A stretch of 64,000 nt of DNA. Source: DATHXC01 sp035459965. GTDB lineage: Bacteria > Pseudomonadota > Gammaproteobacteria > Burkholderiales > Methylophilaceae. Both the position numbers and the translations under genes were made by a program. The DNA is taken from assembly GCA_035459965.1 (NCBI GenBank), contig DATHXC010000008.1:1-64000 (forward strand), given 5' to 3'. Under the pieces are notes generated by a model. That model was given only the letters and a program-made list of their open reading frames with translations, did not search any database and was not told the origin of the DNA. Below are positions 8,326-14,726 of the stretch, in pieces (position 1 is the stretch's first letter; each line of letters starts with the position of its first letter).

Positions 8326-8388
8326 GGTTGACCGCCACATTCCTATGCGTTGTCAGACAGGCACCCCTTTCGCGGGGGGTGCCTTTTT
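8326..8388 (+). ncRNA. Candidate short transcript ending at the 8359 terminator
   Basis: TTGTTT (8291-8296), a 17-bp spacer and TAATGT (8314-8319) form a plausible sigma-70 promoter. It is followed after about 60 bp by a strong Rho-independent terminator. The predicted RNA also contains a GTGG/CCAC hairpin around 8323-8337. There is no ORF of note. The alternative is that the hairpin only terminates the lexA-dinB operon, whose last stop is 140 bp upstream. Prediction from sequence only. Confidence 0.3.
8359..8388 (+). terminator. Rho-independent terminator
   Basis: The stem AGGCACCCC/GGGGTGCCT has a short TTTCGCGG-type loop and is followed by a run of five T residues on the plus strand. It closes the lexA-dinB-exonuclease unit or a short RNA that starts just upstream. 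Confidence 0.85.
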
Positions 8389-8468
8389 GATGTCTTGAAT
8401 CTACAAAATTCCATAACATAATGCTTTCCCATATACTTTGATTAAACAAATATTCATAAGTATTAAAC

Positions 8469-9035
8469 ATGCGCTATCAGGGAAGAATCACCGGCTGGAA
8501 AGATGACCAAGGCTTTGGTTTTGTCACTCCCAATGGTGGTGGCACAAAAGCCTTTGTCCATATCAAGGCATTCCAAAGCGCCAAGAGCAGGCCTCAGGAT
8601 GGTGATCTCATAACCTATGAACTATCAACTGATACTAAAGGCCGCTCTACCGCTACCAAAATTCTATTTGCTTTAGCTCCCCAGCCAGCTCAGCAACGAA
8701 AGGTAGCCTGGTCAGGCTCAGTGTTTGCACTCATATTCTATGGTGCGCTGTGCACTTTGGTATTACAGAAGAAACTGCCCATCCAACTCCTCTGGCTTTA
8801 CTCTGGCGCCAGTGTAATAGCATTCCTGATGTACGGCCTCGACAAGTCCTCAGCGAGAAGCCATGGTCGCCGGATACCCGAACAGACTTTACAAGTGGTT
8901 TCCCTGCTAGGTGGTTGGCCAGGGGCTTTGGTGGCCCAGAAACTATTTAGGCATAAAACTCAGAAGGTGGCGTTCCAGAGGGTGTTTTGGGTGACCGTGG
9001 TGGTTAACCTGGGGGTGCTGGGGTGGTTTAACTAA
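8469..9035 (+). CDS. Cold-shock domain plus DUF1294 membrane protein
   Basis: This 188-residue fusion has an N-terminal cold-shock nucleic-acid-binding fold (residues 1-65; the RNP1-like motif GFGFVTP is present) and a C-terminal DUF1294 region with three to four hydrophobic helices. CSD-DUF1294 proteins are widespread in proteobacteria and their function is not established. The start ATG at 8469 follows AT-rich DNA with no clear Shine-Dalgarno sequence. No terminator is visible between this stop and the hxs promoter 37 bp downstream, so read-through into hxs is possible. The protein is probably not part of the hxs system. Confidence 0.85.
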   Translation: MRYQGRITGWKDDQGFGFVTPNGGGTKAFVHIKAFQSAKSRPQDGDLITYELSTDTKGRSTATKILFALAPQPAQQRKVAWSGSVFALIFYGALCTLVLQKKLPIQLLWLYSGASVIAFLMYGLDKSSARSHGRRIPEQTLQVVSLLGGWPGALVAQKLFRHKTQKVAFQRVFWVTVVVNLGVLGWFN

Positions 9036-9071
9036 AAAAAATCACTATTAAAAACTATTATTACCAGTTCA

Positions 9072-9100
9072 TTGACTTCAGACTATCTGTTGACTACTAT
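9072..9100 (+). promoter_or_regulatory. hxs operon promoter with overlapping direct repeat
   Basis: TTGACT (9072-9077), a 17-bp spacer and TACTAT (9095-9100) match a sigma-70 promoter. The octamer ACTATCTG occurs at 9082-9089 and again at 9107-9114, 25 bp apart. One copy falls in the spacer and one just after the expected start site, as expected for an operator. A GGGGAG ribosome-binding site follows at 9114-9119, 7 bases before the hxsA ATG. Confidence 0.65.
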
Positions 9101-9126
9101 TGTCGTACTATCTGGGGAGATAAAAA

Positions 9127-9405
9127 ATGAATAAAACTCGTAAGTTTTTACTGCCTTTATCTGTATTAGCTGGTGCTTTTAATTCTGAGCAAGTAATTGC
9201 TAATACTGAAATCGAACCCTCTCGACTTCTCACTACCACAGACTCTGTATTTCACGTAACGAGCGAAAAAGTTACTGTGGGAGATAAGGATGCATTTTCG
9301 TTTATATTAAAACGAAACAATGAAGGAGTATTGCTTGCAGAACACTCCTCACATGCATCACATGCTTCGCACGCATCACACAGATCCCATACCTCAGGTT
9401 ATTAA
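9127..9405 (+). CDS. hxsA: HxsA, His-Xaa-Ser repeat precursor peptide
   Basis: This is a small precursor-like protein of 92 residues. The N terminus (MNKTRKFLLPLSVLAGAF) is basic then hydrophobic, like a secretion signal or a family leader. A non-repetitive middle of about 45 residues follows. Residues 73-90 are six consecutive His-Xaa-Ser units (HSS, HAS, HAS, HAS, HRS, HTS), then GY and the stop. This is the defining feature of the HxsA family, found beside the radical SAM pair HxsB/HxsC and small HxsD, as here. The start has a good ribosome-binding site. The TAA overlaps the ATG of hxsD (TAATG), showing tight coupling. The repeat is presumably the site of modification, but the chemistry is not visible from sequence. 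Confidence 0.9.
   Translation: MNKTRKFLLPLSVLAGAFNSEQVIANTEIEPSRLLTTTDSVFHVTSEKVTVGDKDAFSFILKRNNEGVLLAEHSSHASHASHASHRSHTSGY
9343..9396 (+). repeat. Six in-frame His-Xaa-Ser codon triplets
   Basis: The units are CAC TCC TCA, CAT GCA TCA, CAT GCT TCG, CAC GCA TCA, CAC AGA TCC and CAT ACC TCA. His and third-position Ser codons vary between synonymous forms while the residues stay fixed, so the repeat appears maintained at protein level rather than being a fresh DNA slippage product. Confidence 0.9.
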
Positions 9406-9698
9406 TGTCTGTTACTACGCTCACTTTTGATGAGCGAATATATCCTGTAGATGCTCTACAGAAAGCGGCTTATCGCTTTATGAATCTATTTGTCGTAGAT
9501 TTTTCTATAGACAAAAACCTAATAATTTGTTCCCTAAAGCCAACACAAAACTCGAGTCAAGAAGGAATGGATTATCACATTGATGAGTTTAAGAAAGAAG
9601 TGTTGGATCAAGTATTAAGATTAAAAATTAAAGCTGAAACTGAAGATGTTAGAAATCTCATCTTAGGAATAGCTTTTTCAAAATCCGGCTTTCAGTAA
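9405..9698 (+). CDS. hxsD: HxsD, small His-Xaa-Ser system protein
   Basis: This 97-residue protein of the HxsD family always travels with the HxsB/HxsC radical SAM pair. The C-terminal half contains the family-like helical signature around VLDQVLRLKIKAETEDVR and ends in LILGIAFSKSGFQ. There is no signal peptide or membrane segment, so it is probably cytoplasmic. In size and position it resembles the small partner or precursor-recognition proteins of other radical SAM peptide systems. A chaperone or leader-binding role is inference. It overlaps hxsA by one base, and its TAA is one base from the TTG of hxsB. Confidence 0.85.
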   Translation: MSVTTLTFDERIYPVDALQKAAYRFMNLFVVDFSIDKNLIICSLKPTQNSSQEGMDYHIDEFKKEVLDQVLRLKIKAETEDVRNLILGIAFSKSGFQ

Positions 9699-9699
9699 A

Positions 9700-11160
9700 T
9701 TGAGTAAGTTTCAACCTTTAGCTTCCTTCCTTTCATCCCATCATGAATATAAACTTTTGCCATTCAAATTTGAGCAGTTGAATGATCAAGACTATGTGTT
9801 AACAAATCTCACTGGAGATTATTTATCTGTTCCCCGTGCCCAACTTAACAGAATAGTTGAGCATCAAGTAACGCCAGATGAACCTATATATTCAGATCTT
9901 AGGTCAAAACATTTTATTTATGAGCCCAACGATATAGCTCCAGTGGAGTTATTAGGGTTGAAGTTGAGAACTAAATATTCAAGATTGGCTGAGTTCACCA
10001 ATCTACATATATTCGTCGTTACTTTGAGATGTGATCATAGCTGTCCTTACTGTCAAGTTTCCAGGCAATCTGAGGATAAAGCAGCTTTTGATATGACTCC
10101 GGCGATGGCAGACAAAGCTTTGGATTTTGTATTTAAAACTCCATCCAAAGCAATCAAAATTGAATTCCAGGGTGGCGAGCCTTTGCTCAATTTTGAAATG
10201 GTTCGATACGTTGTGCTAGAAGCTGAAAAGCGCAATGCTGTTACACAAAGAGAGTTGGCTTTTGTCATTGCCACTACACTTTCATTGGTTACAGACGATA
10301 TCCTATCCTTTTGCAGGGATCACAATATAGTTCTTTCATCCTCACTGGATGGTCCTGAAGAACTTCATAATGCAAATCGGCCCAGACCTAATAGAAACAG
10401 CCATCAAAAATTTGTAGAAGGTTTAAACAAAGCAAGATTAGCCCTTGGTTTCGATAATGTTTCCGCCCTTATGACGACCACAGAGGCGAGTTTGCCTATG
10501 GTAAATGACATTATCGATGAGTATCTTAGGTTGGGTTTCAGAGGTATTTTTCTGAGGCCGCTTTCACCGTATGGATTTGCAATAAAGACAAAAAAATATA
10601 GATCTTACAATACACAGAGATGGCTAGAGTTTTATAAGGAAGGTCTGAACTACATCATTGAATTGAATCGATCTGGGGTTAAGTTCTCTGAACACTACAC
10701 TTCACTAATTCTTACGAAGATGATGACATCAACAGACCCTGGTTATGTGGATCTCATGAACCCAGCTGGATTGGGTATTGCAGCAATCGTATTCAATTAC
10801 GATGGAGGGGTCTATGCCTCTGATGAAAGCCGTATGCTTGCTGAGATGGGAGATCAAACTTTCTTGCTGGGAAATGTTTTAGTGAATACTTATGAAGAAG
10901 TCATGTTGTCAGACAAGCTACTAGATGCGCTTGAAGAGTCATTCACACTCAGTGTTCCAATGTGCTCTGACTGTGCCTTTGAGCCATATTGTGGCGCAGA
11001 GCCTGTATATCATCATGCTATTCACAAAGATTTCGTTGCAAAAAAGCCCGAGTCAGAATTCTGCAATAGGAATATGAGCATTTTTAAACATATATTAGGT
11101 CTCATGCATTCGGATAAATTCACTAAACAACTGTTTCTCGAGTGGTCGACCAGATGCTAA
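9700..11160 (+). CDS. hxsB: HxsB, radical SAM/SPASM-like peptide-modifying enzyme
   Basis: This 486-residue radical SAM enzyme carries the 4Fe-4S/SAM cysteines C111, C115 and C118 (CDHSCPYC), the GGEP motif (FQGGEPLLNFE) and a C-terminal cysteine-rich SPASM-like region (CSDCAFEPYCGAEP ... EFCNRN) able to hold extra clusters. The N-terminal KLLPFKFEQL is typical of HxsB. The start is a TTG one base after the hxsD stop, with no Shine-Dalgarno and no in-frame ATG before the conserved region, so translation probably depends on coupling to hxsD. The probable substrate is the HxS repeat of HxsA. SPASM-type enzymes of related systems form thioether or carbon-carbon crosslinks, but which bond is made here is unknown to me. 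Confidence 0.92.
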   Translation: MSKFQPLASFLSSHHEYKLLPFKFEQLNDQDYVLTNLTGDYLSVPRAQLNRIVEHQVTPDEPIYSDLRSKHFIYEPNDIAPVELLGLKLRTKYSRLAEFTNLHIFVVTLRCDHSCPYCQVSRQSEDKAAFDMTPAMADKALDFVFKTPSKAIKIEFQGGEPLLNFEMVRYVVLEAEKRNAVTQRELAFVIATTLSLVTDDILSFCRDHNIVLSSSLDGPEELHNANRPRPNRNSHQKFVEGLNKARLALGFDNVSALMTTTEASLPMVNDIIDEYLRLGFRGIFLRPLSPYGFAIKTKKYRSYNTQRWLEFYKEGLNYIIELNRSGVKFSEHYTSLILTKMMTSTDPGYVDLMNPAGLGIAAIVFNYDGGVYASDESRMLAEMGDQTFLLGNVLVNTYEEVMLSDKLLDALEESFTLSVPMCSDCAFEPYCGAEPVYHHAIHKDFVAKKPESEFCNRNMSIFKHILGLMHSDKFTKQLFLEWSTRC

Positions 11161-12317
11161 AGCTAGGAGGTCGGGTAATTGAGATAAAAGGTGCCCAGCC
11201 GGCAACTACAATGTTGTTTAGCGTAAGTACAAATAAATTACTTCCAAAGGTATTGAAGGAAAGCAAGGCCTACCTAGTAGATGAGATGGATGTCCCCGAA
11301 GACTTTGCTCACTATCTGATTTTGGATTCAAAGAAAGACTTAATTGAATCTATACCACCCGGTTCGGAATTTACTATTTTGCCCGAAGATTATGCCTATC
11401 TTGGAAATAATGACGTTATCCGTCTATCCAGCGATAGAAGCTCTATTAGGGTTTTGTTCAGGGAAACCGCCAGCAACAACAGCATTTTGATTACGGAGCA
11501 ATGTAACCATTATTGTTTAATGTGTTCACAACCGCCTAAGGCACATGATGACTCATGGATAATCGAAGAAACGTTCAAGTTAATTCCATTGATACCAAAA
11601 ACAACAAAAGAAATCGGATTCACGGGCGGAGAGCCGACTCTATTTGGTGATCGATTTCTTGAGTTATTGAGATATACCAAAAGTGAGCTTCCAATTACTG
11701 CAATCCATATTCTCTCAAATGGCAGATCGTTCAAAAGTGAAGAGTTTTCTAAAAAATATTCAGAGATCAATCATTTTGACATGATGGTTGGAATACCTAT
11801 CTATTCCGATGACCCTGCTCAACATGATTATATTGTCCAAGCCAAAGGAGCATTTGATGAAACTATTCAAGGAATTCTTAATTTAAAACGTCTAGGCCAA
11901 AAAGTTGAAATAAGAATCGTGCTGCATAAGCAATCAATAACCCGCTTGATTAATCTCTGTGAATTCATTGGAAGAAATCTAATATTTGTAGATCATGTCG
12001 CCTTGATGGGGTTGGAAATGATCGGTTTTACGCGAGCCAATTTAGAAGAGTTATGGATTGATCCTATTGTATATAGAGATACTCTTAGTGAGGCAGTGGG
12101 TATCTTGGCTGCATATGGTCTCTCTGTCTCCGTTTATAATCACCAGTTGTGCCTTGTAAATTCCGATATAAAGCCCTATTACAGAAAATCAATTAGTGAT
12201 TGGAAAAATGAATTTGCCCCAGAATGTGCGGGTTGTAAAAAAATAAGTGAATGCGGTGGCTTCTTTTCCTCTGGCATTCAGAACGGCTACAGCAAAAATT
12301 TATTACCCTTCCAATAA
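11154..12317 (+). CDS. hxsC: HxsC, second radical SAM enzyme of the His-Xaa-Ser system
   Basis: This radical SAM protein of about 387 residues is distinct from HxsB. The cluster motif is C117, C121, C124 (CNHYCLMC) and is followed by GGEPTLFGDRFLEL. A second cysteine group near the C terminus (CAGCKKISECGG) may bind another cluster. The first 110 residues are a family-specific domain. ATG 11154 overlaps the hxsB stop (ATGCTAA) and is preferred to a GTG at 11142 in the same frame. Two dissimilar radical SAM enzymes on one small precursor imply two successive modifications, or two subunits of one enzyme. Confidence 0.9.
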   Translation: MLKLGGRVIEIKGAQPATTMLFSVSTNKLLPKVLKESKAYLVDEMDVPEDFAHYLILDSKKDLIESIPPGSEFTILPEDYAYLGNNDVIRLSSDRSSIRVLFRETASNNSILITEQCNHYCLMCSQPPKAHDDSWIIEETFKLIPLIPKTTKEIGFTGGEPTLFGDRFLELLRYTKSELPITAIHILSNGRSFKSEEFSKKYSEINHFDMMVGIPIYSDDPAQHDYIVQAKGAFDETIQGILNLKRLGQKVEIRIVLHKQSITRLINLCEFIGRNLIFVDHVALMGLEMIGFTRANLEELWIDPIVYRDTLSEAVGILAAYGLSVSVYNHQLCLVNSDIKPYYRKSISDWKNEFAPECAGCKKISECGGFFSSGIQNGYSKNLLPFQ

Positions 12318-12323
12318 AAGCCC

Positions 12324-12893
12324 GTGATTCTTAAACACAAACAACCTATTGATGATCAACCATCAAGATTTGTAATCTCGGCTTTTTCAAACTGGCACCT
12401 TTCTAATAACTTACCTCTTTTGGATATGCCTTGTGGTTTCGGTAGACATTCAAGATTACTTAGTAAATTCGCATGTGAGGTTATTAGTGCGGATAAAGAC
12501 AAAGACGTATTTTCCAATAGTTGGCATTCCACTGCCCCACGGATTACTCCTGTAGTCTTAAATGCAGAAAAAGACTTACCATTTAAAGAGAGTGCTTTTA
12601 GTGCAATTGTTGTTGTTCACTATTACACCCCTGGATTGATTGCTAAGTTAAGTGGCTATTTATGCCCTAACGGGCTACTTGTAATCGAGAGTTTTGGCGG
12701 GCATGGGAATAATTGGGAAGGGTTACCTAAAGCAGGTCAGGTTGCGGAAGATTTAGGAAGCGGGTTTGAGGTGATTTTACTGAAAGAAAGAATCGTTGGC
12801 CCCAAAAACAATGTCTCTTTTAAATTGGTAGCCAGGAAAAAGATAGCATTTACGGCAAAGATTGATGTTGAGACTAAGGGAATAAGTTTGTAA
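12324..12893 (+). CDS. Class I SAM-dependent methyltransferase linked to hxs
   Basis: This 189-residue Rossmann-fold methyltransferase of the TehB/UbiE-like group has motif I LLDMPCGFGRHS at about residues 32-43, an acidic SAM-ribose site at ISADKDKD, and a post-core segment AIVVVHYYTPGLIAKL. GTG 12324 is 6 bases after the hxsC stop, with no promoter between, and base composition is AT-rich like the hxs genes. It therefore looks like the fifth gene of the operon. HxsABCD are the members I know, and a methyltransferase is not one that I recall as a fixed member. It could methylate the modified peptide, or be an unrelated passenger. The substrate is unknown. Confidence 0.78.
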   Translation: MILKHKQPIDDQPSRFVISAFSNWHLSNNLPLLDMPCGFGRHSRLLSKFACEVISADKDKDVFSNSWHSTAPRITPVVLNAEKDLPFKESAFSAIVVVHYYTPGLIAKLSGYLCPNGLLVIESFGGHGNNWEGLPKAGQVAEDLGSGFEVILLKERIVGPKNNVSFKLVARKKIAFTAKIDVETKGISL

Positions 12894-13001
12894 ATTCTGT
12901 TCAGGCTTGGCACTTTTTGAAGGCTAGTTACCCATTGAAATAAATAGGATTCACTCAAGTTTGATTCGGTTTGAAATAGGGTGAAATGTGGTGTGTGCAG
13001 A

Positions 13002-13099
13002 ATGAAATCATTTTATGCTAGCAAATCGGTACTTAAGTGACTGATTTTTATAGAGCGTCAAATGAATTTTATGCTAGCTAATATGAATTTTATGCTAGC
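13002..13099. repeat. Three copies of ATTTTATGCTAGC
   Basis: Copies lie at 13010-13022, 13066-13078 and 13087-13099. Copies 2 and 3 share the longer ATGAATTTTATGCTAGC and are exactly 21 bp apart, about two helical turns. Copy 1 has ATGAAATC in place of ATGAA before the core. Each core ends in the palindrome GCTAGC. Confidence 0.75.
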
Positions 13100-13158
13100 A
13101 AAAAATCATTTAATGGCAATCCCTACAGATGCCTTACAAAGCATGCAAGCCTGCGGAA

Positions 13159-13224
13159 ACAACAATTGATTAAATTTTGACCATATGTTCTGCAATTGTT
13201 GTCTTTCTGGTTGACAGGTATAAT
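13159..13224 (+). promoter_or_regulatory. Biotin operon promoter with overlapping inverted repeat
   Basis: TTGTTG (13196-13201), a 17-bp spacer and TATAAT (13219-13224) make a good sigma-70 promoter reading towards the membrane-protein gene and bioB. ACAACAATTG (13159-13168) and its exact complement CAATTGTTGT (13193-13202) are 24 bp apart, and the second overlaps the -35 box. This fits a repressor site. It does not match the BirA box TTGTAAACC-N15-GGTTTACAA, although GGTTGACAG in the spacer resembles one half. Confidence 0.6.
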
Positions 13225-13332
13225 TCGGCTATTCTTTAAGATACATAAAGCTGGCCTTGTGACAGGCCATCAAGTAATCAACCACGGAAGCTAAATATTA
13301 TCGCTACCAAGATCATTACACCCCAGCAACAA

Positions 13333-13701
13333 ATGCGTGCCGCGCAGAGCTTTACGTTTTTTTGCTGTATTGCCGTGTTGTTGATGCCGCTGGTAATCCC
13401 GATGTTGCTGTGGATCGCTGCTTCTATTTTCGTATATGCCGCAGCAGCTTGCCATCCCAACCCTAAAATTTGCGATTTCATCAAATATTCAGGCTACCGT
13501 TTTTATGGCGTGGTTGGCACGATAGTGGTGGTACTTAATTTTAGCTCGCAATTGTCGAAAGCGGTGGGCGGCTGGTTGTATTTGAGTGTAATTATCTGGG
13601 TACTGAGCATGCTGGTGGTGATACCGCTGGGTGTGCGTGATATGCGGCGGGCCAAAAAAGAGCCGTGGCAAACAATGACTGTGGAGGTTGAAAATGAGTG
13701 A
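13333..13701 (+). CDS. Small membrane protein at the head of the biotin operon
   Basis: This 122-residue protein belongs to no family I recognise. It has two or three hydrophobic segments (about residues 8-35, 50-72 and 78-98), a CHPNPKICDF loop with two cysteines between the first two, and a charged tail (RDMRRAKKEPW). Its stop overlaps the start of bioB by 8 bases, and it lies directly downstream of the promoter at 13196-13224, so it is co-transcribed with the biotin genes. A role in precursor or biotin uptake can be imagined, but nothing in the sequence shows it. Confidence 0.75.
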   Translation: MRAAQSFTFFCCIAVLLMPLVIPMLLWIAASIFVYAAAACHPNPKICDFIKYSGYRFYGVVGTIVVVLNFSSQLSKAVGGWLYLSVIIWVLSMLVVIPLGVRDMRRAKKEPWQTMTVEVENE

Positions 13702-14719
13702 AGCTGGAGTGGTGGACAGGATAGCGGGCGTGGTGGATGCAAATTCAATCAAGAGGAATATCTCCGTCCCTGAAACCCCAGAAACCGAAAAGCGCTGGAG
13801 TGTGCAGCAGATCGTCGATCTGTTCGAGCTGCCATTCAGTGATTTGATACACCGTGCGCAAATCGTCCATCGCGAAAACTTTGACCCGAATGCAGTGCAA
13901 GTCAGTACCTTGTTATCGATCAAGACTGGAGGCTGTTCCGAAGACTGCGGCTATTGCCCGCAGGCCGCGCGTTACCATACTGATGTTGAAGCGCAGGATC
14001 TGATGCAGCTGGAAGAAGTGCTGACAGCCGCTCGCGCTGCCAAAGACGCCGGTGCCAGCCGTTTCTGTATGGGCGCTGCATGGCGCAGCCCCAAGCAGCG
14101 TGACCTGGAACCAGTTTTGAAAATGGTGGCAGAAGTGAAGGCGATGGGCCTGGAAACTTGCGCCACCCTGGGCATGCTCAAAGAAGGCCAGGCCGAGCAA
14201 TTGAAAGATGCAGGCCTTGATTATTACAACCATAACCTGGACACTGCCCCCGAATTTTATGGTGATGTGATTACCACACGTACCTATCAAGACAGATTAG
14301 ATACGCTGGATCGTGTGCGTGAAGCGGATATTAATGTCTGCTGTGGCGGCATCATCGGTATGGGCGAATCGCGTAACCAGCGTGCTGGCCTGATCGCACA
14401 ACTCGCAAATATGGAACGCCCACCGGAAAGTGTACCTATCAACCTGCTTACGCAAGTCGAGGGTACGCCATTGCATGGTACGGATGAGCTTGATCCGATC
14501 GAGTTCGTGCGTACGATCGCTGCTGCCCGGATTACCATGCCCAAGAGCTATGTGCGTTTGTCCGCAGGCCGTCAAAGCATGCATGAAGGTATACAGGCTT
14601 TATGTTTCATCGCTGGCGCCAACTCGATTTTCTACGGTGAAAAGTTGCTGACCACCGGCAACCCTGAAGCCGAAACCGACAAAAAACTCTTTGCCAAACT
14701 TGGTCTCCACCCAGCTTAA
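13694..14719 (+). CDS. bioB: Biotin synthase BioB
   Basis: This radical SAM enzyme inserts sulfur into dethiobiotin, the last step of biotin synthesis. It has 341 residues. C81, C85 and C88 (CSEDCGYC) bind the 4Fe-4S cluster, and later conserved residues (GLDYYNHNLDT, RLSAGRQ) include the 2Fe-2S arginine and the cysteines of this family. ATG 13694 is chosen over a TTG two codons upstream because GGAGG lies 6 bases before it. The first 35 residues are a longer-than-usual N-terminal tail. It is followed by bioF with a short gap. Confidence 0.97.
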   Translation: MSEAGVVDRIAGVVDANSIKRNISVPETPETEKRWSVQQIVDLFELPFSDLIHRAQIVHRENFDPNAVQVSTLLSIKTGGCSEDCGYCPQAARYHTDVEAQDLMQLEEVLTAARAAKDAGASRFCMGAAWRSPKQRDLEPVLKMVAEVKAMGLETCATLGMLKEGQAEQLKDAGLDYYNHNLDTAPEFYGDVITTRTYQDRLDTLDRVREADINVCCGGIIGMGESRNQRAGLIAQLANMERPPESVPINLLTQVEGTPLHGTDELDPIEFVRTIAAARITMPKSYVRLSAGRQSMHEGIQALCFIAGANSIFYGEKLLTTGNPEAETDKKLFAKLGLHPA

Positions 14720-14726
14720 GCATGCA

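Larger units (their letters stand above)
12894..13332. other. Non-coding boundary between hxs and the biotin operon
   Basis: About 440 bp carry no convincing gene. They hold three copies of a short AT-rich repeat (13002-13099), a 35-codon open frame starting at 13062 that is composed mainly of that repeat, a 10-bp inverted repeat (13159-13202), a sigma-70-like promoter (13196-13224) and a small GGCC/GGCC hairpin near 13251. There is no clear terminator for the hxs operon. The change from AT-rich accessory DNA to core-like composition occurs here. Confidence 0.7.

Noticed and set aside
9127..9405. HxsA as a bacteriocin or lasso peptide precursor
   Set aside because: No immunity gene, double-Gly leader peptidase, ABC exporter or asparagine-synthetase-like gene is nearby. 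The HxS repeat and radical SAM pair fit the hxs family instead.
13002..13099. Repeat cluster as a CRISPR array or integron attC site
   Set aside because: Only three 13-bp cores at unequal spacing (56 and 21 bp), no conserved spacer length, no cas or integrase gene, and no attC-type stem with conserved R boxes.
13196..13224. BirA box in the biotin promoter
   Set aside because: Only one half (GGTTGACAG) resembles the consensus, and the matching TTGTAAACC is absent at 15 bp.
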